Shown: positions 43,199-50,995 of the stretch, one piece after another
Numbering within the stretch: position 1 is the stretch's first letter
How the letters are laid out: the number at the start of each line of letters is the position of its first letter
Assembly (NCBI RefSeq): GCF_001824475.1
Contig: NZ_MHXN01000013.1
Location: 1-64,000 of the forward strand
DNA: 64,000 nucleotides
DNA from: Phenylobacterium sp. RIFCSPHIGHO2_01_FULL_69_31
GTDB lineage: Bacteria; Pseudomonadota; Alphaproteobacteria; Caulobacterales; Caulobacteraceae
Direction: 5' to 3'
Notes under the pieces: model-generated
What the model was told of the DNA's origin: nothing
Database searches by the model: none
The model's input: only the letters and a program-made list of their open reading frames with translations
Translations under genes and position numbers: made by a program

Positions 43199-43641
43199 GC
43201 GTGGATCATAGGGGCAGCCCGCGCCGGAGGCTGGGCGCCTTCGGTTGGGGTCTTGTGGCCGGCGCGGCCCTGCCGGTGGCGACGCCGCTCGCGATCTGGG
43301 CTGCGCTCAAGCTCGCGGTGCCGGACCTCAAAGCCCCGGCTTTCAATGTGGCGCTGGTGTCCGCGGGCGCGGACGTCAGCCGTCATGGCGGAGCGCGGGT
43401 GATCCTGGCCAACGAGCGCGGGGCGGTCACCCAGAACTGCCGGGAGGCGTGAGACGACCTGCGCGTGCGGCAGAGCAGCGGAGATAACTCCTTTTGGGTC
43501 CGCGTCCTAGACGCGTCCGGCGCCTGCGTCGCCTGCACCCCGGCCGGGATCTACGTCAGCAACGGATATGGCGCTTCCGTGACGACATTCGTCGTCGAGG
43601 GGCGACAGAAGCTGGGCGTCCGCTACGGGGAACAGCCGTAG
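43195..43641 (+). pseudogene. Paralogue of the preceding gene with an in-frame TGA at a conserved Cys codon
   Basis: The frame opens at 43195 and runs 85 codons (membrane helix, then VTQNCREA). Codon 86 is TGA (43450-43452). Reading on in the same frame gives DDLRVRQSSGDNSFWVRVL, then DASGACVACTP, and stops at TAG 43639. The upstream paralogue has C82 and C86 followed by DDL and a CVAC motif; here C82 is kept and TGA occupies position 86. Explanations, in my order of likelihood: nonsense mutation, sequencing error, recoding (selenocysteine). No convincing SECIS hairpin is apparent. Confidence 0.6.
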
Positions 43642-43671
43642 GGGCCGCCGCTCCGGACGACACACTCCATG

Positions 43672-43702
43672 AGGCCGCCCCGCCGGGCGGCCTTTTCATT
43701 TT
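43672..43702 (+). terminator. Rho-independent terminator closing the Cys-rich pair
   Basis: GGCCGCCC, a four-base loop, GGGCGGCC and TTTTCATTTT. It separates the box-led cassette from the adaptor gene, whose ATG is 14 bases further on. Confidence 0.85.
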
Positions 43703-43715
43703 CGGGACTTCACAC

Positions 43716-44342
43716 ATGGCGATCGGGACCTACGCCCAGCTTCAGGCTGCGGCGGCGAACTGGCTTGTGCGGGCGGACCTGACCGCGCGCATTCCGGAGT
43801 TCATCACCCTGGCGGAGGCGCGGCTGAACCGCGTGCTGCGCGCGCGGCTGGCCGAGGTGGAAGTGGCGATGTCCACGACGGCCGGCGCCCGGACCCTGCC
43901 GCTGCCTGCCGGCTTCACCGAGCCCCTGCGGCTCTGGATCGAGAGGGCGGGCGAGCGGATCGAACTGCCTTTCGTCGAAGCCAGCCTGATGGGCGCCTCG
44001 TCGCTGCGTGGCGAGCCGGGCGCCTGGACGGTGGACGGGGCGAACCTGAAACTCGATCGGCCCTGCGACCAGGCCTATGCGCTGGTCCTGCGGATGCTGC
44101 GGGCCTTCGCCCTGTCGGACGCCGCGCCCAGCAACAGCCTGCTGGCCGAGGCGCCGGACGTCTATCTCTTCGCGACGCTGAGCGAGGCGGGCCCCTTCCT
44201 GCGCGATCCGGAGCTGGCGGGGACCTACGAGACCAAGCTCGGGCGGGCCATCGCCGAGCTGAACGCCAAGGACGCCCGCAGCCGCGCCGCCGGCCTGCTG
44301 AAGACCGAACTGCGCGACCTGGTCTGCGAGCGGCGCGCATGA
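43716..44342 (+). CDS. Phage head-tail adaptor, P22 gp4-like
   Basis: 208 residues, helical. The N-terminus (IGTYAQLQAAAANWLVRADLTARIPEFITLAEARLNRVLRARLAEVE) is the signature of podovirus adaptor proteins, which bind below the portal. It continues with a small beta region (LPAGFTEPLRLWI) and a helical C-terminus. It overlaps the next gene by ATGA. Confidence 0.8.
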   Translation: MAIGTYAQLQAAAANWLVRADLTARIPEFITLAEARLNRVLRARLAEVEVAMSTTAGARTLPLPAGFTEPLRLWIERAGERIELPFVEASLMGASSLRGEPGAWTVDGANLKLDRPCDQAYALVLRMLRAFALSDAAPSNSLLAEAPDVYLFATLSEAGPFLRDPELAGTYETKLGRAIAELNAKDARSRAAGLLKTELRDLVCERRA

Positions 44343-44587
44343 GCCTGTCGCCGGTGGGGCCGGGCGCGCCGGAGGGGGTGCGCGCGATCCTGAAATCCTT
44401 CCACGACGCCCTGAGCACGCTGACCCAGCCAGGCGCGCCCACCGCGCTGTTCGCTGTGGACGCGGCGGGCCTGCCCCCGGCGGCGGACCATCCCCGGACC
44501 CTCGTGCTCGTCGCCGACCTCAACATCCTCGCCCACTCGGACGGGACCCACTGGATCCGCCAAGACACGGGAGCCGTGATCGCCTGA
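44339..44587 (+). CDS. Small phage structural protein, hypothetical
   Basis: 82 residues. LVLVADLNILAHSDGTHWIRQDTGAVIA at the end resembles the short tail-associated domains often encoded between adaptor and fibre genes in podoviruses. Overlaps both neighbours (ATGA and TGATG). Function uncertain. Confidence 0.65.
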   Translation: MSLSPVGPGAPEGVRAILKSFHDALSTLTQPGAPTALFAVDAAGLPPAADHPRTLVLVADLNILAHSDGTHWIRQDTGAVIA

Positions 44588-45177
44588 TGCCTTCTTCCTG
44601 GACATCATCCCTGCGCCTGGAACAGCAGTTCACGGGCGAGAACATCAACACCTGGGGCGACCGGCTGAACGTCGCGCTCCGCCACGCCGATCAGGCCGTC
44701 GCCGGCTGGCTGACCAAGCCGCTTACCGGCCCGGCCACGCTCTCGACGCTGAACGGCGCCGACGATGAGGCGCGCGCGGCGACGATCAAGTTCACCGGCG
44801 GGGCCGGGCCCTTCACGGTGACGCTGCCGGCGGTGAGCAAGACCTATCTGGTCTGGAACGCCTGCGCCGGGGCCGTGACCCTGACGACGGGCGCCGGCGC
44901 GGCGGTCACGGTCGATCCGGGCGACATCGTCTGGGCGTCGTGCGACGGCAGCGCGGTCAAGACGCCCGGGTATGGGGGCGTCTCGATCAAGGACTGGGTG
45001 TCGGGCGTGGCCTGGTCCTACAACGCCGGCAACCTGCCCGCCCAGGCCGGCAACGCCGGCAAGTTCGTGCGCACCGACGGCTCTACCGCGAGCTGGCAGG
45101 CCCTCTCGACCGCCGACCTCACCGACTACGCGCAGGCCGTCAAAGGCCTGGCGCTGGCCTTTGCCGTAGCCCTCTAG
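44587..45177 (+). CDS. Phage tail-fibre-like protein
   Basis: 196 residues. The opening SSLRLEQQFTGENINTWGDRLNVALRHADQAVAGW is common at the N-terminus of short-tailed-phage fibre and tail proteins, followed by a beta-rich repeat part (FTVTLPAVSKTYLVWNACAGAVTLTTGAGAAVTVDPGD). It probably anchors the distal fibre encoded two genes later. Confidence 0.75.
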   Translation: MPSSWTSSLRLEQQFTGENINTWGDRLNVALRHADQAVAGWLTKPLTGPATLSTLNGADDEARAATIKFTGGAGPFTVTLPAVSKTYLVWNACAGAVTLTTGAGAAVTVDPGDIVWASCDGSAVKTPGYGGVSIKDWVSGVAWSYNAGNLPAQAGNAGKFVRTDGSTASWQALSTADLTDYAQAVKGLALAFAVAL

Positions 45178-45186
45178 GAGAGACCC

Positions 45187-45603
45187 ATGGCTGTAACGCC
45201 CAATAGCATCGTGACGCCGCAGACGCCGGTGTTCGAGACCGCCGTCGCCACCCTGGCCGAGGTCGCCTTCCAGGCGCCGACCAATGTCCAGACCCTGATC
45301 GACGACGCCACCAACCTGAACGGCGTGCGGCTGACCAGCGTGGCGGCCATCGCCCGCGCGGCGGTCACCACCAACCCGATCAACTGCCAGCTCTACAAGA
45401 AGGTCGGCACGACCTACACGCTGATCGACAGCGCCCTCATCGCCGTGGGCACGCCCTCGGCCTCCGTGGCGAACCAGAAGGTCGACTTCGGGTATTCGGA
45501 AGACAACCCGCTGCCTCTGAAGGCCGGTGTTGGCCTGGCTGTCGCAGTTGGTGCCGCTCTTCCTAATGGCGTGACCTTTGTCGCCAAGGGCGGAGCCTAT
45601 TGA
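45187..45603 (+). CDS. Phage tail/fibre-associated protein, hypothetical
   Basis: 138 residues, beta-rich with many Ala, Val and Thr (TAVATLAEVAFQAPTNVQTLIDDATNLNGVRLTSVAAIARAAV). Lies between two fibre genes with tight spacing (10 bases and a one-base overlap), so it is probably structural. No family recognised. Confidence 0.6.
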   Translation: MAVTPNSIVTPQTPVFETAVATLAEVAFQAPTNVQTLIDDATNLNGVRLTSVAAIARAAVTTNPINCQLYKKVGTTYTLIDSALIAVGTPSASVANQKVDFGYSEDNPLPLKAGVGLAVAVGAALPNGVTFVAKGGAY

Positions 45604-46331
45604 TGCCGTCGCTTCGTGGTTTCGTGGGCCAGGGGATGAGCGGCCGAAAATCCTTCGCAGGCGCGACCGCCAGGCTTGTTAGGGCGCCGTTGGTAACAAG
45701 CGCCAACGGATCGCTGACCGTGTCCAAGGCCTGCGTCGCGATTGTGTATGCCTGGGGTGGCGGCGGTTCTGGTGCCGTCGGATCTTCGCACACTGGCGCG
45801 GGCGGTGGGGCAGGTGCAGTTCAGGGGCGAATTCGTCTAAACGCCGGGGATCAAATCGCCTGGACGATTGGCAATGGCGGTTCGGGCGTCGGGGATCTCG
45901 CAAACGGCAATGATGGGGGGGACACCATCGTCACTTTGCCGGGCGGTCGCCGTATGGTCGCCGGCGGAGGCAGGGGTGGTGTAAGCAACCTCGGCGGTTT
46001 TGGAGGAAACGCGTTCGGTGGAGACGTGAACCGCCGTGGAGGTGACGGTGGTGGTGGAAGCTCGAACGGCGGTACGGGTCACTTGGGTGGCGCGGGCGGC
46101 CTCGGTGGACTCGGATCTGGAAGTTTCGGCGGAGGCGGTGGCGCGGCTGGCTTCAGTGATCATCACGCGGACTTCACCGGAGGTTCTGGTGGCAACAGTG
46201 GAAATAGCAACACAGCCCCAGGACCCGGTATCCCGGGGGGAGGTAGCGGCGCCGTTGCATTCGCAGGATCTGGTGGATCCGCATCAGGTGCCGTCGGTCG
46301 CGTACTGATTACTTTGTTGGCTGTCTCCTAG
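45603..46331 (+). CDS. Glycine-rich distal tail-fibre / adhesin protein
   Basis: 242 residues. Residues about 45-225 are a glycine-rich run of short repeats (GGGGSGAVGSSHTGAGGG, GGRGGVSNLGGFGGNAFGG, GGSGGNSGNSN), like polyglycine-helix adhesins at phage fibre tips that determine host range. A short C-terminal GAVGRVLITLLAVS ends it. Base composition is less GC-rich than the surroundings, consistent with exchange among phages. Convergent with the methyltransferase, overlapping four bases. Confidence 0.75.
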   Translation: MPSLRGFVGQGMSGRKSFAGATARLVRAPLVTSANGSLTVSKACVAIVYAWGGGGSGAVGSSHTGAGGGAGAVQGRIRLNAGDQIAWTIGNGGSGVGDLANGNDGGDTIVTLPGGRRMVAGGGRGGVSNLGGFGGNAFGGDVNRRGGDGGGGSSNGGTGHLGGAGGLGGLGSGSFGGGGGAAGFSDHHADFTGGSGGNSGNSNTAPGPGIPGGGSGAVAFAGSGGSASGAVGRVLITLLAVS

Positions 46332-47113
46332 GCAGTGAAACGGGAGAGGTACGGGTAGTCATCGATGGTCGTCGGCCAGATGCCATCTACCGGGCGCATG
46401 TCCCACGGTGCGGGGCCGTCGCAAGCAAAGATCGCGGTGTCTCCAGTAGCTCCAGGTGCGACAGGGCATCGCCATGGCGAAAAGAACCAGAACAGTCTAT
46501 ATCCCGCACCTTTCAGAGTGCTGCAAACTAAGCTCGTTGTATTGGGTCTTTGCCTAGACACTTCGACGAGCCAGTTTGGGCGAACGTCGTGCAATAGGGT
46601 GGTGGCGCCCCTCAAGACACGATCCTCGAAACCTTCCACGTCGACTTTTGCGAACCGGCAGCGCTCTGGCGCAACGTCATCAATCCGCACCATAGGTACA
46701 GGTGAGGTGGGTAGTCCCTTCTCGTAGAGAGATGAGGCACCATGATTTCCTTCTGACGTCAGATCTGTCACCGGAATATTCACGCGACCCGAGGTTTCAC
46801 CTGCTACCGCATTCAAGGACTTCACATTGTCCAATGCGTTGTCCGCGGCATTTCGGGAAAGGAGCGAGAAAAGGCCTGGATGGGCTTCAATGGCAACAAC
46901 TTTACTGCTTCGCTTTTGCAGGGCGAAAGGCAAGCACAGAGCTCCGACGTTTGCACCAACGTCTAGGAGGTCACCGTCGCAGACTGTCTGGATGAACTCC
47001 TGCTCTACGGGTGCGAAGGCACCCGTCTCGCGGAGCATCTGCCCCACGCCGGTATCGGCTCGCGGGATGCGCAACATCAAGCCTGAGGCATTGATCGTCT
47101 CGATAAATTCCAT
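46328..47113 (-). CDS. FkbM-family methyltransferase
   Basis: 261 residues. S-adenosylmethionine-binding motif LLDVGANVGALCLPFA; then VVAIEAHPGLFSLLSRNAADN, VPMVRIDDV and FAKVDVEGFEDRVLRG, a pattern typical of FkbM O-methyltransferases that often modify surface glycans. The gene is notably lower in GC than its neighbours and lies reversed in the tail region: a cargo gene of probable foreign origin. ATG 47113 follows AGGTG; a GTG three codons earlier is possible. Confidence 0.87.
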   Translation of the reverse strand: MEFIETINASGLMLRIPRADTGVGQMLRETGAFAPVEQEFIQTVCDGDLLDVGANVGALCLPFALQKRSSKVVAIEAHPGLFSLLSRNAADNALDNVKSLNAVAGETSGRVNIPVTDLTSEGNHGASSLYEKGLPTSPVPMVRIDDVAPERCRFAKVDVEGFEDRVLRGATTLLHDVRPNWLVEVSRQRPNTTSLVCSTLKGAGYRLFWFFSPWRCPVAPGATGDTAIFACDGPAPWDMRPVDGIWPTTIDDYPYLSRFTA

Positions 47114-47250
47114 GCGCTGCACCTAGCACCGCGAGACGCTCAGGAAAATTGCCCGACAAGTTCTCACCGCGTCCCAGCCTACCGCTGACCGCGCCCACGG
47201 TCCGGCTGCAACGAGCCGGAGAATTCAGTCTCCCAACCCACGAGAACCTC

Positions 47251-48783
47251 ATGAAGATTCCCCTCGAGCTGCCGCCGGGGTTGACCGGTGATGACACGAC
47301 GTTTGCGGCCGCGGGGCGGTGGGCGGACGGGTCGAATGTTCGGTTCCGGCTGGGCCGGGCGGAGACCATCGGCGGGTGGGAGCGACTGGTGGGCGAGCCG
47401 CTCACCGGCGTCTGCCGGGCGGTGTTTCCCTGGACCGACAACAAGGGGGTGCTCGACATCGCGTTCGGCACCCATGCGAAGCTGCAGCTCTGGCGCGGCG
47501 GGTCGCTGTTCGACGTCACGCCGGCCTCGGGCTTCACGCCGGGGGCCATCGATGGGGCCGGCTCGGCCGGGTACGGGACGGGCGCATACGGGACCGGCGG
47601 CTACGGGCTGGCCTCGGAGACCGACTACTTTCCCCTGACCTGGTCGTTCGGTGCCTGGGGCGAGCACCTGCTGGCCAGTCCCCGGAACCAGACGATCTTC
47701 GCCTGGACGAACGACACGGCCCAGCCGGCGCAAGCGCTGGCGAACGCCCCGGCGCAGGTGACCTACATGCTGGTGGCGCCGCTGAACGGCGGCTACCAGG
47801 TCTTCGCGCTGGGCTGCAATGAGGAGGTCTCGGGGACCTTCAATCCGCTCTGCATCCGCCACTCTTCGATCCGGAACAATACCCAGTGGAGCACGAGCGC
47901 CAGCGGCTCGACCGCGCGGGAGTACATCCTCACGGGCGGCGGCCGGATCGTGGCCGGGCGGATGTGCGGGCCGTACCTGCTGGTCTGGACGGGCGATGCG
48001 CTGTTCCTGGGGACCTTCGTGGGCGCGCTGAACCAGCCGTGGCGGTTCGAGCGGGTGGGGCGCAACTGCGGCCTGATCGGGCCGAACGCGGCGGTGGTGG
48101 TGGGACAAACGGCGTTCTGGGCGAGCCCTGACCGGCAGTTCTATCGCTATGCGCTGGGCGGCCAGCCTGAGCCCATCCCGTGCCCCATCCGCCGCGACTT
48201 CGCCGAGGAGCTGGCCGCGAGCCAAGGCGACAAGGTGGTCGCCTCGTCGAACGCCGAGTTCTCCGAGGTGCGGTTCGATTATCCGGATCGGCGGGAAGGC
48301 TATGAGAACAGCCGCTATCTGGCGGTGGCCGTCAGCGGGCCGGACGCGGGGGCCTGGCACCGCGGGGTGATGGCGCGGACGGCGTTCGTGGATGCCGGGC
48401 CGTCGACCTATCCCATCGGCGTGACGTTCGACGGCGCCGTGCTCCTGCATGAGCGCGGACGCTCGGCGGACGGGGCGAGCTTCCCCTGGTTCATCGAGAC
48501 GGCGGACACGTACCTGGATCCCGAGGCGACCCTGCTGGTGCGGGGCGTCTGGCCCGACTTCAAGGACCAGGCCGGGCCGGTGACCGTCACGGTGGCCGGC
48601 CGGCTTCATCCCCAGGCGGCGGAGGAGGCGATCGCGACCGTGCCGATGGCGCCGGGGGAGGCGAAGGCCGACCTGCTCACGAGCGGGCGGCTGTTCCGCG
48701 TGAGGTTCGCCGGCGAGAGCGCGCCGACCGGGTGCCGTATCGGCTCACCGACCTTCGACGTGGTCCAGGCGGGACAGCTTTGA
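47251..48783 (+). CDS. Phage tail hub / DNA-stabilisation protein, P22 gp10-like
   Basis: 510 residues. MKIPLELPPGLTGDDTTFAAAGRWADGSNVRFRLGRAETIGGWERL is the typical opening of podovirus tail-hub proteins, and the remainder is a beta-propeller-like series of strands (VFPWTDNKGVLDIAFGTHAKLQLW, YLLVWTGDALFLGTFVG). In P22 this part seals the packaged DNA and bears the needle. Starts at 47251; a longer frame upstream does not fit. Confidence 0.8.
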   Translation: MKIPLELPPGLTGDDTTFAAAGRWADGSNVRFRLGRAETIGGWERLVGEPLTGVCRAVFPWTDNKGVLDIAFGTHAKLQLWRGGSLFDVTPASGFTPGAIDGAGSAGYGTGAYGTGGYGLASETDYFPLTWSFGAWGEHLLASPRNQTIFAWTNDTAQPAQALANAPAQVTYMLVAPLNGGYQVFALGCNEEVSGTFNPLCIRHSSIRNNTQWSTSASGSTAREYILTGGGRIVAGRMCGPYLLVWTGDALFLGTFVGALNQPWRFERVGRNCGLIGPNAAVVVGQTAFWASPDRQFYRYALGGQPEPIPCPIRRDFAEELAASQGDKVVASSNAEFSEVRFDYPDRREGYENSRYLAVAVSGPDAGAWHRGVMARTAFVDAGPSTYPIGVTFDGAVLLHERGRSADGASFPWFIETADTYLDPEATLLVRGVWPDFKDQAGPVTVTVAGRLHPQAAEEAIATVPMAPGEAKADLLTSGRLFRVRFAGESAPTGCRIGSPTFDVVQAGQL

Positions 48784-49145
48784 GTCCAGAGGCGTGGGCG
48801 CGCTGCGCGCCCTGGCTGGCGGCGGCGCTGGACCACGCGGGCCGAAGTCATGACCTGGCCGACGTGGAGGAGATGGTCTCGCAGGCCGAGGCTCAGCTTT
48901 GGGCCGGGGACCGCGCGGCCATGGTGACCTTGCTGGAGGACGAGCCTCGCGAGCGGCGCCTGCTGATCTGGCTGGCCGGCGGGGACCTATCGGAACTGGT
49001 GAACGTGCTGCGGCCGGCGGCGGAACGCTGGGCGCGAGGGCAGGGGTGCCGGCGCGTGCTGATCGTCGGACGCCCCGGGTGGGAGCGGGCGCTGGCGCCC
49101 GAAGGCTATGCGCCGCTGGCGCGCATCATCGCAAAGGAGCTCTAG
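48780..49145 (+). CDS. Small phage protein, GNAT-like fold suspected
   Basis: 121 residues from TTG 48780, overlapping the previous stop by four bases; an ATG at 48732 would overlap 52. The sequence ERRLLIWLAGGDLSELVNVLRPAAERWARGQGCRRVLIVGRPGWERALAPEGY looks like the small acetyltransferase-like proteins found between hub and injection genes in podoviruses of Rhizobiales. Role unknown. Confidence 0.65.
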   Translation: MSPEAWARCAPWLAAALDHAGRSHDLADVEEMVSQAEAQLWAGDRAAMVTLLEDEPRERRLLIWLAGGDLSELVNVLRPAAERWARGQGCRRVLIVGRPGWERALAPEGYAPLARIIAKEL

Positions 49146-50027
49146 ATGAGCCTGAAGATCGGCGGATCGAAATCGAAGACCAAGACGACGTCGAATACCA
49201 ACTCGAGTTCAACGACCACTCCAATCGTGCCCCAATGGGGCGCCTCGCTCGCCCAGGACGTGGCGGGCCGGGTGGGCGGCCTGGTGGGCCTGGACCCGAA
49301 CAGTGGGGTGGCGCCCGCACATGGATTGCAGACCCAGGCTGCGGCCGGTGCGGGCAGCCTGAACAGCCAGGGCAGTCCGAGCTGGCTCTCGCCGCACCTC
49401 GACGCGGCCACGCCGTTTGCGTCGGGGGGAAAGGCCTATGATTTCATGGGCAAGTACCTGGATCCTTATCTCAAGGACGTGGTCGACGCATCGGCCGCTG
49501 ACTTCGACGCCAATGCGGGTCAGGTGCGCGCGCAGCAGGCCTTGGACCTGGCGGGTTCGGGCGCGTTCGGCGGCTCGGGCGCGGCGCTGACGCAGAGCAT
49601 GACAGAGGGCGAACTGGCCCGGGGCCGGGCCTCGACGCTGTCGGGCCTGCGGTCCAAAGCGTTCGAGACCGCGCTCGGCGCCGCGGCCGGCGATGCGGAC
49701 CGTGCGACGCAGGCGCGGATCGCCAACGCCCAGACGGCCCTGCAGGATCGGGCGCAGAAGGTCGGCTTCGGCTTCCAGGCCGATGAGAACCAGCGCGCCA
49801 ACGTGGCGGCCCAGGCCGGCCTGGGCGCAAGCCTGCGCGACATCGACCAGCAGCAGCGGCAGGCGCCGATCAGCAGCACGCAGCAACTGGTCGCGATGCT
49901 CAGCGGGTTGCCGATCGGGCTGTTCACCGGAGAGCAGAAGACCGGCAGCGAGAGCAGTCAGGGAACCAGCAAGACAACGGGCACGACGGTCAACGCCGGC
50001 GTCAGTCACCCAACACTCGGTGCGTGA
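49146..50027 (+). CDS. Putative internal / DNA-injection protein
   Basis: 293 residues. Low-complexity Ser/Thr/Lys N-terminus (KSKTKTTSNTNSSSTTTP), a long Ala/Gln-rich helical body (QALDLAGSGAFGGSGAALTQSMTEGELARGRAS) and a Gly/Thr tail. Composition and position after the hub suggest a minor ejection protein like P22 gp7/gp20. Similarity is by composition and place only. Confidence 0.6.
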   Translation: MSLKIGGSKSKTKTTSNTNSSSTTTPIVPQWGASLAQDVAGRVGGLVGLDPNSGVAPAHGLQTQAAAGAGSLNSQGSPSWLSPHLDAATPFASGGKAYDFMGKYLDPYLKDVVDASAADFDANAGQVRAQQALDLAGSGAFGGSGAALTQSMTEGELARGRASTLSGLRSKAFETALGAAAGDADRATQARIANAQTALQDRAQKVGFGFQADENQRANVAAQAGLGASLRDIDQQQRQAPISSTQQLVAMLSGLPIGLFTGEQKTGSESSQGTSKTTGTTVNAGVSHPTLGA

Positions 50028-50302
50028 TGGCCAGCCCGTCGGAACGGCTCGCCGCCCTGGAACAGCGGATCGAGGACCACGAGTCGCGCTGTGAGGAGCG
50101 GCTGGCGGAGATCAAGGCGAGCGTCGCCTCGACCTTGAAGGCCGTGGAGGGGCTCAAGAGCCGAGCCTGGGGCGTGGCCGCGGCCCTACTGGCCTGGGCC
50201 CTGGCCCAGCTCTGGAGCGCCAATGCGGTCAGGCTCGAGCAACTGGAGGCGGCGCGGCCCGCCGCCATCGACGTCGCGACGACGCCCGCCCGCCGCGGCT
50301 GA
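50027..50302 (+). CDS. Holin-like small membrane protein
   Basis: 91 residues. Coiled-coil N-terminus (RLAALEQRIEDHESRCEERLAEIKASVASTLKAVEGL) and one membrane helix (AWGVAAALLAWALAQLW). It lies just before the endolysin gene, where holins or related lysis proteins usually occur. Overlaps the previous stop by one base. Confidence 0.6.
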   Translation: MASPSERLAALEQRIEDHESRCEERLAEIKASVASTLKAVEGLKSRAWGVAAALLAWALAQLWSANAVRLEQLEAARPAAIDVATTPARRG

Positions 50303-50330
50303 GCCACAACACCTCTCAGGACGACATCAC

Positions 50331-50780
50331 ATGACGACAAGGCTCACAGCGCACTTCGCGCTGGAAGAACTCGTGGCCACGCAGCATCGCCGCATCGACA
50401 ATCGTCCGCCGCCTGATGTGGTGGAAACGCTACGGACCACGGCTGTGCAGATGGAAGAGGTCCGGAAGCTGCTGGGCGATCGGGTGATCACGGTCTCCAG
50501 CGGCTATCGCTGCCCGGCCCTGAACCGGGCGGTGGGCGGTGCGCGGAGGTCGGCGCACCTCACCGGCCATGCCGTCGATTTCAACTGCTACGGCTTCGGC
50601 AGGCCCAAGGCGGTGTGCCGTGTGCTGGCGGCTTCGAGCCTGGCCTTCGACCAACTGATCGAGGAGGGGACCTGGATCCACATCTCGTTCGATCCGCGCA
50701 TGCGTCGGCAGGTGCTCACCAAGCGGCCGGGGGGCGGATACGTCCTCGGCCTGCAGACCCATAAGGGAGAAGTTCAATGA
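50331..50780 (+). CDS. Endolysin, peptidase M15 (D-Ala-D-Ala carboxypeptidase type)
   Basis: 149 residues. The zinc site is clear: His76 and Asp83 in SAHLTGHAVD and His117 in WIHISF. VSSGYRCPALNRAVGG is the family's substrate loop. Cuts peptidoglycan cross-links or stem peptides. It has no signal peptide, so export should need the holin-like neighbour. It overlaps the next gene by ATGA. Confidence 0.9.
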   Translation: MTTRLTAHFALEELVATQHRRIDNRPPPDVVETLRTTAVQMEEVRKLLGDRVITVSSGYRCPALNRAVGGARRSAHLTGHAVDFNCYGFGRPKAVCRVLAASSLAFDQLIEEGTWIHISFDPRMRRQVLTKRPGGGYVLGLQTHKGEVQ

Positions 50781-50995
50781 AACGCATCGTGTTGGCTGCG
50801 GCCGCCCTGAGCGCGGGCGCCTGCAGTCCCTTGTCCGCGATCACCGGCGCGCCGGGCCCCAACAGCCACAATGAGACGCTCAAGGCCCTGGGCGAGCACA
50901 TCGAGAAGTGCGACCGGCACTACCAGGGCGGCCTGGGCCTCGGCGCCAGCTTCACCTTCAACATCGACTGCAAGGCCCAGCCGCCGGCGACCTAG
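50777..50995 (+). CDS. Small lipoprotein at the end of the lysis block (outer-spanin candidate)
   Basis: 72 residues. Signal peptide (MKRIVLAAAALSAGACSP) with a lipobox Cys16, then a short soluble part with two more Cys. The place right after the endolysin suggests a spanin or lysis accessory, but no inner-membrane spanin partner is seen. Convergent with the DUF2239 gene, sharing four bases. Confidence 0.6.
   Translation: MKRIVLAAAALSAGACSPLSAITGAPGPNSHNETLKALGEHIEKCDRHYQGGLGLGASFTFNIDCKAQPPAT

Noticed and set aside
43450..43500. SECIS element after the TGA codon
   Set aside because: Only a weak CTGC/GCAG hairpin about ten bases after the TGA; spacing and stem are too poor to claim selenocysteine insertion.
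45700..46320. Glycine-codon repeats that look like a minisatellite
   Set aside because: They stay in frame and encode the fibre-tip glycine repeats; no CRISPR-like repeat-spacer pattern exists here or elsewhere in the window.
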